A stretch of DNA of 45,725 bases from Verrucomicrobiota bacterium (lineage in GTDB: Bacteria; Verrucomicrobiota; Verrucomicrobiia; Verrucomicrobiales; Verrucomicrobiaceae): positions 1 through 45,725 of the forward strand of contig VFKE01000138.1 of the NCBI GenBank assembly GCA_009885695.1, in the 5' to 3' direction. The position numbers and the translations under genes are program-made. Positions 1 to 8,840 of the stretch are shown here, piece by piece (positions within the stretch are counted from its first letter, which is position 1; each line of letters opens with the position of its first letter). Under the pieces are notes generated by a model. The model ran no database searches. It was not told the origin of the DNA and saw only the letters and a list, made by a program, of their open reading frames with translations.

Positions 1-154
1 CGCCGCCGCCGAAGGACTCAACTCATTGATCCAAGCCATCAAGTCCAACGCCCGAGGCTATCGCAACTTCGCTCACTACCGCATCGCCATCCTTTTCCAC
101 CTCGGAGGACTCGATTTACACCCTGTTTTCACCCATTCAAAACCCTGAAGAACC
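1..154 (+). mobile_element. Right end of an ISL3-family insertion sequence (cut by window edge)
   Basis: This is the 3' tail of a transposase gene plus the end of its element. About 155 bases match the tail of the second ISL3 copy (26723-26876) at roughly 90% identity. Both copies share sequence up to GAAGAACC and then diverge, which fixes the element end at base 154. Codons 2-145 (stop 146-148) encode the C-terminal part of an ISL3 DDE transposase, with residues [20 protein letters not shown] and the tail FTHSKP. The two copies point the same way and differ at about 14 positions, so they are related but not recent duplicates. The rest of this copy lies outside the window. Confidence 0.85.
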
Positions 155-757
155 TTAATTTTGAGCATACTCGTTTGCTTCAAAGTGCCAAGGAATTTCT
201 CGTCGTATGCTCGAACCGTTCTCCATAAAAAAACTCATCACCCTCCTCCTTTTCCGCATAAGCTCAGCCTTTGCCGCGCACGCTACACCGGATTGACCCA
301 CTTTGAATCAATCGGCGCGCTCGGTCGCGACGACGGAATCGATTATGCGCTCGACGACGTGGGCAGCTTCATCGGTGTGGCAGAAGGTATCGGCCCGACG
401 TGCCGCACGGGCCAGCTGCGCGTCCGCAGTCACGGGCTTGCGGCAAAAAGAAGGTGATGAAAACCGGTAAATAACAGGGTGTTTACATGCATCCAAAATA
501 TTAGCAACTGCATAGACCAAATCTATCCCAAACATGCCTTATTTCTGTGCCATTCCGCACTGACCCCGATTCCCGTATCCGGGGTTGCAATCGCGGATCG
601 CTGCGCAACATCTCTGCCGTTTGGCATTCCGGCCTGCACTCCTTGCGCGCTGCTTGTTTTCTAGTCCAGTATGGCTAATTTGCGCCAGTCATGTTACTCG
701 CCGACTGGTAGGCGCATCGCACGGTTTAGCCAAGCTCCAACACATTACGTCAGACTC
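149..757. other. Gene-poor stretch, no confident gene
   Basis: About 600 bases between the IS end and the HAD gene hold only short open frames. One small frame at 206-295 starts with ATG and reads like a signal peptide (IKKLITLLLF then SAFAAHA) but stops after 29 codons, so it may be a remnant of an exported protein. A minus-strand frame at 308-535 encodes an arginine- and alanine-rich stretch that I do not recognise. I see no hairpin terminator or RNA gene here. Confidence 0.5.
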
Positions 758-1504
758 ATGCCGCGCAACTTCGCTATCTTCGACCTCGACCACACGATTC
801 TGCCCTTCGACACGCAGGCGCTTTTTTGCAACTATATCCTGCAACGTGAACGCTGGCGGACACTGTTTCATTTGACGTTTGCACCCGTCGCCCTGCTGAA
901 AGCCTGCCGCATTGTCAGCACGGCGACGGCTAAACGCGCCTTCCTCAACCATCTCGCCGGCATGAAGCGGGAGGCCCTTATCGCCCTTGCGAAGGACTTT
1001 GCGGAGCTCGTGGTAAAGCCCTCGGTGTATCCCGAATTGCTGGCGATCATCGAGGAACATCGCACCGCCGGACGCACACTCATCTTGAACACGGCCAGCC
1101 CGGATTTCTACGCCCACGAAATCGCCCGCGTCCTCGGCTTTGATCACTGCATTGCCACGCGAGTTGAAGTGCATGACAAGATGCTGCTCATGCCGCGGGT
1201 CATCGGCGAGAACAACAAGCGCGCCGTGAAGATTGCGCGCATGAAGGTGGAGATACCAGAAGTCGCCAACGCCGATGAAGCGGTTTTGCGCGATTCATGG
1301 AGCTACTCCGACAGTGCGGCTGATTTGCCGCTGCTGGAGTTTACCGGGAACGCCGTCCTGATCCATCCGAATGCCTCGATGGAAGCGATCGGCAAACAAC
1401 GGGGCTGGCAGATCCTGCGTCCGGCGCGACCCTACGCAAGCAGAGCAGGTGACCTGCTCTGCGCCGTGCAGCAGGCGCTCGGTCTGTGGCAGCGGAATAC
1501 ATAA
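758..1504 (+). CDS. HAD-superfamily subfamily IB phosphatase (SerB-like)
   Basis: A 248-residue HAD-family hydrolase. Motif I is near the N-terminus (FAIFDLDHTILPFDT, with the DxDxT nucleophile). Motif II is NTASPDFY (S/T after strand) and motif III/IV is YSDSAADLPLLEF, the acidic loop that binds magnesium. The insertion and spacing fit the IB group, which includes phosphoserine phosphatase and its relatives. The substrate cannot be assigned: many IB proteins annotated SerB-like act on other phosphomonoesters. The open frame extends upstream to 671, but 758 puts motif I close to the start as in the family. It stands alone, with no operon partner on the same strand within 120 bases. Confidence 0.85.
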   Translation: MPRNFAIFDLDHTILPFDTQALFCNYILQRERWRTLFHLTFAPVALLKACRIVSTATAKRAFLNHLAGMKREALIALAKDFAELVVKPSVYPELLAIIEEHRTAGRTLILNTASPDFYAHEIARVLGFDHCIATRVEVHDKMLLMPRVIGENNKRAVKIARMKVEIPEVANADEAVLRDSWSYSDSAADLPLLEFTGNAVLIHPNASMEAIGKQRGWQILRPARPYASRAGDLLCAVQQALGLWQRNT

Positions 1505-1628
1505 AGAACCAAGGCGCACCTGTCATCGCTGGCTGTCCGCCATGCTCCAGCGCAAGATTTTGCTCCGAGAATTTTTTTGCGTCATTCATCTTGGCATTTT
1601 CAAATGCCAGCGGTAAAGGGCTCGCCAA

Positions 1629-2339
1629 ATGGAAAATCAACCAACTATACTCGCGCGATACCGCTGGCCGCTCACCATTGTTGCCCTCGCGTTAATCCTT
1701 GTGGGTTCTTATGTATTTACAGTTCGAGGCTGCACTCGTGTTTTTTCGTCTGAAACCCTGACTCAGAGCTTCATCTCAGGCATTCCCGAGATTCATTCCA
1801 CCGGCATTGGAAACCTGGAATTGGCCACGGCGGATGCAGTTGAGACTTTCAATCGGGCGGACAAAAAATACACGGGTTGGGGTTGGATTTACCTCGGGGA
1901 ATCCGTTGCCCAGATTCGAGTGCCTGTGACCTATCGCTACCATTTGCGGCTGGGTGATACTTGGAAGCTCGAGGAAGCAGGCTCAAATTGCATGGTTTAT
2001 GCACCGCGCATCAGACCGAGCCTGCCTCCGGCGATTCATACCAACAAAATGGAAACACAGTCCTCAAGTGGTTGGGCTCGATTCGACAAACACGAGCAGC
2101 TTGCCGCCTTGGAGCGTAGCATGACACCCACCCTCAATGAGCAGGCTGCGGACAGCCGTCACATCAATCTGGCTCGAGCAGAATGCCGGGAAACCGTGGC
2201 CAATTTCGTCGTGAAATTTCTTTTGCGGGAGGGCAGGTGGCGCAGTGACAGGCTGAACAGCATCAAAGTGATTTTTGAGGATGAGCCACCAGCCACGGTA
2301 AACACCATCTCACCATCTGCTGAATTGACACCTCCATGA
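1629..2339 (+). CDS. Membrane-anchored protein, DUF4230-like
   Basis: A 236-residue protein with one N-terminal membrane segment (about residues 13-30, WPLTIVALALILVGSYVFTV) and a soluble remainder that should face the periplasm. The middle (YLGESVAQIRVPVTYRYHL) and the later helix with alternating R and A residues (ARAECRETVANFVVKFLL) resemble the DUF4230 group of bacterial membrane-anchored proteins. That family has no established function. The C-terminus is rich in proline and threonine. Family membership is a visual judgement and is uncertain; the reading frame itself looks genuine because of its length and topology. Confidence 0.6.
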   Translation: MENQPTILARYRWPLTIVALALILVGSYVFTVRGCTRVFSSETLTQSFISGIPEIHSTGIGNLELATADAVETFNRADKKYTGWGWIYLGESVAQIRVPVTYRYHLRLGDTWKLEEAGSNCMVYAPRIRPSLPPAIHTNKMETQSSSGWARFDKHEQLAALERSMTPTLNEQAADSRHINLARAECRETVANFVVKFLLREGRWRSDRLNSIKVIFEDEPPATVNTISPSAELTPP

Positions 2340-2516
2340 GCTTCCTCAAGAACATCATGATATTCGTCATGGTTCTAGTGCAGCCCCGTATCTGCTGAAA
2401 GTTGGCACCAGGACCGTCGGTTTGATCCCCGGCAACATTCCGAATATCGGCAACTTGGACGAAGTTGCAGCCAGAGCACGGCAGACGCACAGTTGCCGCT
2501 GCTTGAACCGCAACTA
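2340..2516. other. Intergenic, possible gene remnant
   Basis: Between the DUF4230-like gene and the small membrane gene, the plus strand can be read as LLKVGTRTVGLIPGNIPNI followed by NLDEVAARAR. It looks protein-like but has no start and soon loses sense. It may be a decayed coding fragment; I cannot name the source. Confidence 0.25.
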
Positions 2517-2738
2517 TCAAACAACTCCGCCGCCGAGAAAAAGCCGCAGGGCAGCGATGGCCGCGACCAAGAGATTGATCACGAGCCCGGGACGGCGCTC
2601 TCTGCCGAACACGCCAAAAATCACGCCGATGAGGCACAGCGGCAGCACCAGCCAGTTGATCCAGCCCAGCAACGGAATGAGACCAAGAGCCATGAAGACG
2701 GCGGCAAAAATGCCGCAAAGGACGGAGATGAGTTGCAT
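2517..2738 (-). CDS. Small two- to three-helix membrane protein
   Basis: A 73-residue hydrophobic protein with three likely membrane segments: residues 3-24, 27-45 (INWLVLPLCLIGVIFGVFG) and 52-70. A basic loop (GRERRPG) lies between the second and third, and the end is glycine-rich (LFLGGGVV). The pattern, with the phrase IPLLGWINW, matches a widespread family of short uncharacterised membrane proteins. Size and composition are typical, so the frame is probably real despite its length. No function can be given. Confidence 0.7.
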   Translation of the reverse strand: MQLISVLCGIFAAVFMALGLIPLLGWINWLVLPLCLIGVIFGVFGRERRPGLVINLLVAAIAALRLFLGGGVV

Positions 2739-2857
2739 GACCTAGATTACACTACTTCGTGAAATCAGCCCGTATAATGTTCATTGAAATCCATCATGGC
2801 GCCCCCAGAACAGAAGAATCACGCCGTGAACACCAATTTTAGTGTCTCCTCACGTCG

Positions 2858-3667
2858 TCAGCTGCTGATATGCTCCACCCCGGCATACACATTCATTGTC
2901 TCACCACGCAAGAAGCCCACCAGTGTCTGCCCGCTGCCTTGGGCGAAATCCACCGCCAGGCTGCTGGGAGCGGAGATCGCGGCCACGACGGGAATGCCGC
3001 CGGCCAGCGCTTTCTGCATCAGCTCAAATGACACCCGACCGCTGAGCATGAGGATGTGGTTCTCCAAGGGCAGTAATCCGGCGCGCAACGCATAGCCGAG
3101 CGCCTTGTCCAGCGCATTGTGCCGGCCCACATCCTCGCGCAGCACGACCAGCTTTCCGGCGCGATCAAAGATCGCGCTGGCATGAAGTCCGCCAGTTTGC
3201 GCGAAGGTTTCCTGAGCGGCGCGGAGTTTGTCCGGCAGGGTTTGCAACAAGGTGGAGGAAATTATAAGCGATGAAGTCACCGGAGTGAAACTGGCGAACA
3301 CGGAATCGAGCGTCGCCTTTCCGCAGACCCCGCAACTGCTGCTGGCGAAGACATGCCGCGTCAGCGATTCCCAGTTCACGCTCACGCCGCTGGTGAGCAG
3401 GACATCGATGACATTTCCGCCCTCGGTCGCGGCGGGACAGAGTGATATTTCAAAAATATCTGACGCAGATTTGACCACGCCTTCCGTGAGCAGGAATCCG
3501 GCAACCAGTTCTTCATCGTGCCCCGGCGTGCGCATGACCACGGCGATGCTGCGGCCTTCGACACGGATTTCCAGCGGCTCCTCGCGGGCCACGAAATCTT
3601 CCGCGCGCGACGGCACGCCGCGGTCAATGCGCGTCAGTTCGATGCGGGTGGCGAGGGTTTCGTCCAT
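2858..3667 (-). CDS. fdhD: Formate dehydrogenase accessory sulfurtransferase FdhD
   Basis: FdhD moves sulfur from the cysteine desulfurase IscS to the molybdenum cofactor before its insertion into formate dehydrogenase, and is required for that enzyme's activity. The 269-residue product has the expected length. Hallmarks are the CxxC motif SSSCGVCGKATLD, the GLHASAIFD segment, and the conserved block REDVGRHNALDKALG followed by LSGRVSFELMQKA. It follows mobA, with the first 34 bases of fdhD overlapping the mobA end, so the two are surely co-transcribed and probably translationally coupled. No formate dehydrogenase subunit gene is in the window, so the client must be encoded elsewhere. Confidence 0.95.
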   Translation of the reverse strand: MDETLATRIELTRIDRGVPSRAEDFVAREEPLEIRVEGRSIAVVMRTPGHDEELVAGFLLTEGVVKSASDIFEISLCPAATEGGNVIDVLLTSGVSVNWESLTRHVFASSSCGVCGKATLDSVFASFTPVTSSLIISSTLLQTLPDKLRAAQETFAQTGGLHASAIFDRAGKLVVLREDVGRHNALDKALGYALRAGLLPLENHILMLSGRVSFELMQKALAGGIPVVAAISAPSSLAVDFAQGSGQTLVGFLRGETMNVYAGVEHISS

Positions 3668-4263
3668 GCGTATTCTTCCGGCGTGTTGGCGTTGAAGAAA
3701 AGCGGAAGTTCATCGGCTTGCAACTGGCGCACCTGCATCAATCCCGCCGCCACCAGCACCGCGACCGCATCCTGCATCCGGTGATTTTTCTTCAGCAAAG
3801 ACTCCCGCAGCATCGCCAGCGCGCCCGGCGGATACACCGCGCAGAGCGGCTCGAAAAGTGGTCCGGGCACTCCGTGACCGGAACTCTGGGCGCACACCAG
3901 ACCGGTTGTGGCATGGGTACATGGATCGAGCATCAATTTCAAAAAATCCACGGTCATCGCCGGCATGTCCACCGCCAGCACCAGCAGCGGAAGCTGCGTC
4001 ATCTCCAGACAACGGAAGATCGCGCCCATCGGCCCGGGGTTGTCCGGCGGATCAAATACCAACTCGGCAAACACGTTCTTCAGATTTTGCTCTTCCCGAC
4101 AGGAAAGCAGGAGCCGGTCCGGGTTTAGTTCGATGAGCTTGCCAAGCTGATGCCGCCAGAGCGGCACGCCGCGCCAGTCGAGCAGGGCCTTGTCCGTGCC
4201 CATGCGCGATGACTTGCCGCCTGCAAGCAGGGCGGCGGCAAAGGCGGGGCGGTGTTCGTTCAT
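3634..4263 (-). CDS. mobA: Molybdenum cofactor guanylyltransferase MobA
   Basis: MobA joins GMP to molybdopterin to make the bis-MGD form of the cofactor used by DMSO-reductase-family enzymes such as formate dehydrogenase. The 209-residue product has the nucleotidyltransferase signature near its start (LLAGGKSSRMGTDKALL), and the metal-binding aspartate region LLVLAVDMPAMT. The start at 4263 puts the signature about ten residues in; the open frame continues to 4317, which would add an unlikely extension. The 34-base overlap with fdhD and shared pathway make a two-gene maturation operon for a molybdenum-dependent formate dehydrogenase. Confidence 0.9.
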   Translation of the reverse strand: MNEHRPAFAAALLAGGKSSRMGTDKALLDWRGVPLWRHQLGKLIELNPDRLLLSCREEQNLKNVFAELVFDPPDNPGPMGAIFRCLEMTQLPLLVLAVDMPAMTVDFLKLMLDPCTHATTGLVCAQSSGHGVPGPLFEPLCAVYPPGALAMLRESLLKKNHRMQDAVAVLVAAGLMQVRQLQADELPLFFNANTPEEYAWTKPSPPASN

Positions 4264-4379
4264 GGCAGATTCCGAGGCTGATAGCCAATGGCTAATAGCT
4301 GATAGCATAAAACTCAAAGGCTGTTGCCGGATGAGATCATTCGAGATACTCCAGGCTCTGCGAACACATCATTCTCAGG

Positions 4380-5429
4380 CTATGAGCAATCAACTCTGCC
4401 TTCCAATCGCAGCTCAAGCTGGTCGTTGTCCACCAGCGACCACGCTTCAATACCCCGGCGGCGCAGATCAGCGGCGAATTCCGCGGTGTATCCATGCACC
4501 GTGTAAACGACGCGAGGGCACACCTGATCGATGAGTTGCAAAAGCTCGTCGTGATCAGCGTGATCGCTCAACGGAAAGGCTTCGTCCACGCCGTAGCGAT
4601 ATTTGGCGCTTTTATCCAGTGCCCAGCCACTAAGCAAGGCCGTGCGGCACGGCAGCTTCGCGCACAGCGTTTTGGTCGTTTGCGGTGGAGCGACCACCAC
4701 ATGGCCTGCGGCTCGGTCGAGATCCAGCAACTCATGCTCCGGAAGCACGCGGCCGCATTCGCGATACACCGCGCCCATTTTGAGGATGCTCTCATGAGCC
4801 ATGACCGGCACACCGATGCCATCGAGCAGCGCGAGAATTTCTTGAGCTTTGCCCAGCGAGTAGCCGAGCAGCAGCGGCACCTTCCCGGCATCGAGCGTTG
4901 CAAAAACGAAACGATGTACGGCTGCAGTGACTTCCGCGCGTGGCGGAAACTTGAAACGCGGCAGACCGAAGGTGGTCTCCATCACCAGAGTATCAGCCTG
5001 CACCGGCTCCGCGCGTTCGCAGGTCAGGCTGTCCCGCAGCTTGAAGTCACCGGTGTAGAGCAGGGTCGCACCATCGTCGTGGCGGGTCAGATGAACCATG
5101 GCGGAACCGAGAATGTGTCCGGCGGCATGGAGGCGGATGGAGAACGCTTCCCTTTCTATCGATTGACCAAACGGGATTGCGTTCAACACACCCTTCCGCG
5201 GCCTGCCATAGCGTGCGTGAATCAGCGCCGCCGTCGGTGGCGAACAAACCGTGTGATCGTGCCGCGCGAAATGGTCGATGTGCGCATGGGAGACCAGCGC
5301 CCACGGCTTGGGCTTGGGTGGATCCAGCCAGATGCCAGCCCCCGCGATCTGCAATCCGCGACCATGGCGCACGCCGATGCCGGGAGTCGAACGCAGGGCA
5401 GTTTCCATGAGGCGGTCATCTTGCATCAT
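4380..5429 (-). CDS. MBL-fold metallo-hydrolase, ligase-associated DNA exonuclease-like
   Basis: A 349-residue metallo-beta-lactamase-fold protein. Metal ligands are visible: SHAHIDH (HxHxDH), AAGHILGSAMV (His), LLYTGDFKLRD (Asp) and a late histidine pair in LSDHADHDELL, with VYTVHGYTAEF after it. The phrase METTFGLPRF and the overall order match the group named ligase-associated DNA exonucleases, relatives of the beta-CASP mRNA 3'-end processing nucleases. In many bacteria this gene sits beside an ATP-dependent DNA ligase; here there is none. Either nuclease role (DNA or RNA) is an inference from the family. Starts at 5501 or 5408 are also possible; 5429 leaves about 100 bases for promoters between it and the divergent lipoprotein gene. 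Confidence 0.8.
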   Translation of the reverse strand: MMQDDRLMETALRSTPGIGVRHGRGLQIAGAGIWLDPPKPKPWALVSHAHIDHFARHDHTVCSPPTAALIHARYGRPRKGVLNAIPFGQSIEREAFSIRLHAAGHILGSAMVHLTRHDDGATLLYTGDFKLRDSLTCERAEPVQADTLVMETTFGLPRFKFPPRAEVTAAVHRFVFATLDAGKVPLLLGYSLGKAQEILALLDGIGVPVMAHESILKMGAVYRECGRVLPEHELLDLDRAAGHVVVAPPQTTKTLCAKLPCRTALLSGWALDKSAKYRYGVDEAFPLSDHADHDELLQLIDQVCPRVVYTVHGYTAEFAADLRRRGIEAWSLVDNDQLELRLEGRVDCS

Positions 5430-5529
5430 CCGGCGCCGGACAGCCAGCAGCAGGTCTGTTTCTTTAATCCGCGCTTTTTTATGTCGCGTCGTTGACAGCA
5501 CGCCTTCGCGTCCCTATTCTGCTAAGCTT

Positions 5530-6030
5530 ATGATTTTGCGCTTCCTGCCCACTTTGTGCCGCGCCGTCACGGCTGGCGCCCTCGGCCTGGCCATGGCCTC
5601 CTGCAGCAGCACGAACCCCCCCGGTTCCGGCGGTCAGATCGTCAAGGTGAAATATTACCACCTGCTGAGCAATGAGACGGTGATAACCGGAGTCGATCCG
5701 CCGATCACCTTTGAGCGCCAATACCATCTACACGGAGCGATTTCAAACAAGGAACGCCGCGCCCGCGACGGTCACTATTATGTCGTGATGTGGAAAGCGA
5801 CCGATCGCAGCCAGCCGGTGAAAGTTCGCATGGAATATCGCCAGCAAAACACCGGCATGGCGATAAAAATCCAGGAGAAGGAAGTGACCAAGGTGAACCG
5901 GGACAACAACACCCGCTTCGAGGTGAACGGAGAAGAATATGTTGCTGGAGGTGCCGTGACTTCCTGGCGGGCCACGCTGGTCCGGGGGAAAGAAACCATC
6001 GCGGAGGCAAAATCCTATCTCTGGGATTAG
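5530..6030 (+). CDS. Hypothetical lipoprotein
   Basis: A 166-residue lipoprotein of unknown function. The N-terminus has a basic start, a hydrophobic core (TAGALGLAMAS) and a lipobox ending at Cys25 (MASC followed by SSTN), so it is probably exported and lipidated. The mature part is hydrophilic with predicted beta strands (GHYYVVMWKA, KVRMEYRQQN, TRFEVNGEEY), consistent with a small beta-sandwich. I do not recognise the family. It is followed 12 bases later by a strong intrinsic terminator, so it is monocistronic. Confidence 0.75.
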   Translation: MILRFLPTLCRAVTAGALGLAMASCSSTNPPGSGGQIVKVKYYHLLSNETVITGVDPPITFERQYHLHGAISNKERRARDGHYYVVMWKATDRSQPVKVRMEYRQQNTGMAIKIQEKEVTKVNRDNNTRFEVNGEEYVAGGAVTSWRATLVRGKETIAEAKSYLWD

Positions 6031-6042
6031 AGCGTTTCAGCG

Positions 6043-6076
6043 GCGCGTGTGTCTGATCAGACGCACGCGCTTTTTT
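6043..6076 (+). terminator. Rho-independent terminator of the lipoprotein gene
   Basis: A 12-bp stem (6043-6054 with 6059-6070, one G-T wobble) around a GATC loop is followed directly by six T residues (6071-6076). It starts 13 bases after the lipoprotein stop codon. This is the clearest intrinsic terminator in the window. Confidence 0.9.
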
Positions 6077-6131
6077 GTGCCAGTCTGCGGCTCATTTTGA
6101 ATCGTACAACATTAGTAACACCTATTCTATC

Positions 6132-6674
6132 ATGAATACGCCAGCGCCCATCCTTGTCGGCCAGATCGGCCAGCTTTTCTGGATGCGCGTGGAGGGCAGA
6201 GGCTCCTTCCAGAACAGCGTGCAGGTAAAACGCTGTTTCCAGACAATGATCGAAAAAGGCGAGCGCCATTTCGTCGTTGATCTGGAACACTGCCCCATCA
6301 TGGATAGCACCTTTCTCGGAACGCTCACCGGCGCCGCCCTGAACCTTCGCCAATCGGGCAGCGGCGAGGTCAGCGTGCTCAACGCCAACACGCGCAACCA
6401 GCAGCTCCTCACCAGCCTGGGTCTCGACCATATTCTCGATGTGGATCACGATGGCATAAAATACTGCAGCGAGCGCAAGCAGGTCTGCTGTGAGCTCAAC
6501 ACCTGTGCTGATGAAATGCCGCCCTGCCCCAAGGAAGAGCAGGCCGCCCAGGTGCTGGCCGCCCACGAAGCCCTGACCCAGGCCAATGCGGAAAACGCCG
6601 CGCGTTTTCGTGATGTGATAGAATTTCTCGAGCAGGAGCTGCGCCTTGGTCACGCGCCATCCAGCGCACATTGA
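6132..6674 (+). CDS. STAS-domain protein (anti-sigma factor antagonist type)
   Basis: A 180-residue protein whose first ~110 residues form a STAS domain of the SpoIIAA/RsbV kind. The conserved strand-turn HFVVDLEHCPIMDSTFLGT contains the DS pair whose serine is the usual phosphorylation site of an anti-anti-sigma factor. The rest has a cysteine-containing linker (KQVCCELNTCADEMPPC) and a C-terminal helix. It lies 17 bases before a SpoIIE-type phosphatase on the same strand, so the pair probably forms a partner-switch: the phosphatase dephosphorylates the STAS serine. No anti-sigma kinase (RsbW type) is nearby. The start at 6132 (ATG) places the domain at the N-terminus; an upstream in-frame start at 6075 would lie in the terminator. 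Confidence 0.85.
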   Translation: MNTPAPILVGQIGQLFWMRVEGRGSFQNSVQVKRCFQTMIEKGERHFVVDLEHCPIMDSTFLGTLTGAALNLRQSGSGEVSVLNANTRNQQLLTSLGLDHILDVDHDGIKYCSERKQVCCELNTCADEMPPCPKEEQAAQVLAAHEALTQANAENAARFRDVIEFLEQELRLGHAPSSAH

Positions 6675-6691
6675 ATGCCTGCGCGTAGTCT

Positions 6692-8179
6692 TTGCGCGTC
6701 GCCCTGGGTTGCACTAGCGTCCCGTCCAGCATGACGGGATGGACAATGGCTGCCGCGATACTTCTGCCGGGAATGGCGGGAGCACTTTTCGTCGTCTGGA
6801 AACGATACCGCACCGCGAGCAGCGCCCTGAAAAACTTTCTTGCGGAAGACAAAGAACGCGCGGCAAGGCGGCGACGCGTTTTTGAAGTGCTCCAGGGACT
6901 GGGTGACGCCATTCTCCAGAACCAGTCCGATGCCAGCCTCCACAAGCTCATGACCGAGGGTGCTGCCCGCTCTGTCGAAGCGGCGGGCGCAGTTTTGTAT
7001 CTTCTCGATGAAAAACGCCAGGTGCTCGTGCCCCGGCACAACACCAGAGACTGTCCGCCGCTCATCGCGCTCCCAGAAAGAATCATCAGCCAGGCGCAGG
7101 TCAACGAGGGAACCCTCGCCAGCTTTCTGCGCCTGCACAGCGTCCCGGCGCACGAAGGCGTTCTGGGCGAAGTCTTCACCTCGCAGCGCGCCCAGAAGGT
7201 CGATGACCTCCGGCATCATTCCAAGTTCAACGGCGTGGTCAATCCCTTCCAGCAAAACATCGCCGCCGTCATCGCGCCGCTGCTTCATGGCTCGCGCAGT
7301 CTCGGCATCCTCGCTGCAGCCTCGCCGGAAGCCCCGCCCTTCTCCCAGCACGCGCTGGAGATGTTTGCTTCGCTCGCGGAACAGATCGGCTTCGCCCTCG
7401 GAAACGCCCAGGCGCATCACGAAGCCAGCGCCAAGAACTCGATCGAGGCCGAGCTACGCAATGCCAGCGAAATCCAGCGCATCCTTCTCCCGCAAAAATC
7501 ACCCGACACGCCGGGTCTGGAAATCATCGGACGCAACATCCCCGCACGGCTTGTCTCCGGAGATTACTATGATTTTTTTCCCATCAGCACCGCGCATGTC
7601 GGAATCGTGATCGCGGACGTTTGCGGCAAGGGCATCGCCGCCGCACTCATCACCGCCATGTGCCGCAGCGTCCTGCGCTCCCATGCCCGCGGCCTGCTCA
7701 GTCCCGCCAGCGTCCTCGGCGCGGTGAACCGCAACTTGTTTCCCGACATTCGCGAGGACATGTTCATCACCGCCGCCTATCTCGTCGCCGCCTCGGACGG
7801 TAGCAGCCTGACCCTCGCGCGCGCGGGTCACACTACACCGCTGATCTGGCGTCAACGCACCGGCATGGTGGAAGAAATCGCATCGCCCGGCCTGGCCGTC
7901 GGCATCGACAAAGGCGATGTCTTCGAGCGCGTCACGCGCGACGTCACCCTCTCGCTCGAGAGCGGCGACGTGCTGCTGCTCTACACCGATGGTGTGAACG
8001 AGGCCAGCGATCAGAAGGAACTGCTGTTCGGAGAAAAGCGCATCGAAGAAATCCTCAGCCAGACCGCTCCGCTGGGCGCGCAGGCCGTCATCGACACTCT
8101 TTGTAAATCCGTAAACGAATTCCTAGCGGGAGAACCGCAGAACGACGACATCACTTTGGTCGCCATCCGGAGGAAATGA
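6692..8179 (+). CDS. GAF-domain SpoIIE-family (PP2C) serine phosphatase
   Basis: A membrane-anchored phosphatase of up to 495 residues. An N-terminal hydrophobic segment (AAAILLPGMAGALFVVW) is followed by a basic stretch, a GAF sensor domain (about residues 65-245), a short helical linker (ASEIQRILLPQKSP, typical of this architecture) and a PP2C/SpoIIE catalytic domain to the end. Metal-binding motifs are visible: SGDYYDFF, VIADVCGKGIAAAL, ARAGHTTPL, LLYTDGVNEA and the terminal PQNDDITLVAIRRK. It probably dephosphorylates the STAS protein encoded just upstream. Start choice is open: 6692, 6731 and 6746 are in frame. Confidence 0.9.
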   Translation: MRVALGCTSVPSSMTGWTMAAAILLPGMAGALFVVWKRYRTASSALKNFLAEDKERAARRRRVFEVLQGLGDAILQNQSDASLHKLMTEGAARSVEAAGAVLYLLDEKRQVLVPRHNTRDCPPLIALPERIISQAQVNEGTLASFLRLHSVPAHEGVLGEVFTSQRAQKVDDLRHHSKFNGVVNPFQQNIAAVIAPLLHGSRSLGILAAASPEAPPFSQHALEMFASLAEQIGFALGNAQAHHEASAKNSIEAELRNASEIQRILLPQKSPDTPGLEIIGRNIPARLVSGDYYDFFPISTAHVGIVIADVCGKGIAAALITAMCRSVLRSHARGLLSPASVLGAVNRNLFPDIREDMFITAAYLVAASDGSSLTLARAGHTTPLIWRQRTGMVEEIASPGLAVGIDKGDVFERVTRDVTLSLESGDVLLLYTDGVNEASDQKELLFGEKRIEEILSQTAPLGAQAVIDTLCKSVNEFLAGEPQNDDITLVAIRRK

Positions 8180-8245
8180 AGTGCGCTCCCCGGCTTGATT
8201 GTCGGCCCGTCCGCTTCATATTAGCCGCCCCTTATTTCCTTGCCC

Positions 8246-8806
8246 ATGAGTGAAACCCAAATTGACGATGTAAGCCCCGGCAGCACGGACGCGGTCGAAG
8301 AACCCACACCCGCGACTGATCCACTGGCGGAGGCCCAGGCGGAGATCGAGAAATGGAAGGACATCTCCCTGCGCACCGCCGCGGAACTGGACAACTTCCG
8401 CAAACGCACCGCGCGCGACATGCAGGAATCCCGCGCCTATGCCAATGCCGAAGTCTTGCGCGCACTGCTGCCCATTCTGGACAATTTCGAAACGGGCATC
8501 GAAGCCGCGCGCGCCGAGGACGAAAAAAGCATGATTTATCAGGGCCTGTCCATGGTGCGACGGCAGTTGGCGGATTTCCTGCGCGATGAAAACGTCCAGG
8601 AAATCGAAGCGCTCGGCCAGAGCTTCAATCCCAACCTGCACGAAGCAGTGAGCCAGGAAGCCAGCACTAAAGTTGCTGAAGGCACGATCTTGAAAGTGAT
8701 GCGCCGCGGCTTCAAGCTCAAGGATCGACTCCTGCGTCCGGCGATGGTCGTCGTCTCCAGCGGCGCGTCGAAGGCCGATTCCTCCGCAGCGAACATTCCC
8801 GCGTGA
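8246..8806 (+). CDS. grpE: Nucleotide exchange factor GrpE
   Basis: GrpE releases ADP from DnaK and is the third member of the DnaK-DnaJ-GrpE chaperone. The 186-residue product has an acidic, flexible N-terminus, a long helix (AEAQAEIEKWKDISLRTAAE, then LDNFRKRTARDM) and the C-terminal beta domain with the signature FNPNLHEAVSQEA and VMRRGFKLKDRLLRPAMVVV. Start 8246 gives MSETQ; a TTG six bases upstream is less likely. Two small genes separate it from dnaJ on the same strand; dnaK is not in the window. Confidence 0.95.
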   Translation: MSETQIDDVSPGSTDAVEEPTPATDPLAEAQAEIEKWKDISLRTAAELDNFRKRTARDMQESRAYANAEVLRALLPILDNFETGIEAARAEDEKSMIYQGLSMVRRQLADFLRDENVQEIEALGQSFNPNLHEAVSQEASTKVAEGTILKVMRRGFKLKDRLLRPAMVVVSSGASKADSSAANIPA

Positions 8807-8840
8807 CGCTCCCCTCTTTTTCTGCCATATTCCGCAAGCC

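Noticed and set aside
161..457. 98-codon frame after the left ISL3 end
   Set aside because: Composition is unlike a real protein, there is no domain, and it crosses a signal-peptide-like remnant in another frame.
2858..4263. Formate dehydrogenase operon
   Set aside because: Only the accessory genes fdhD and mobA are present; no fdh subunit gene is in the window.
4494..5495. 333-codon plus-strand frame opposite the MBL exonuclease-like gene
   Set aside because: Antisense shadow. The minus-strand frame has all metal-binding motifs; this frame has no recognisable domain.
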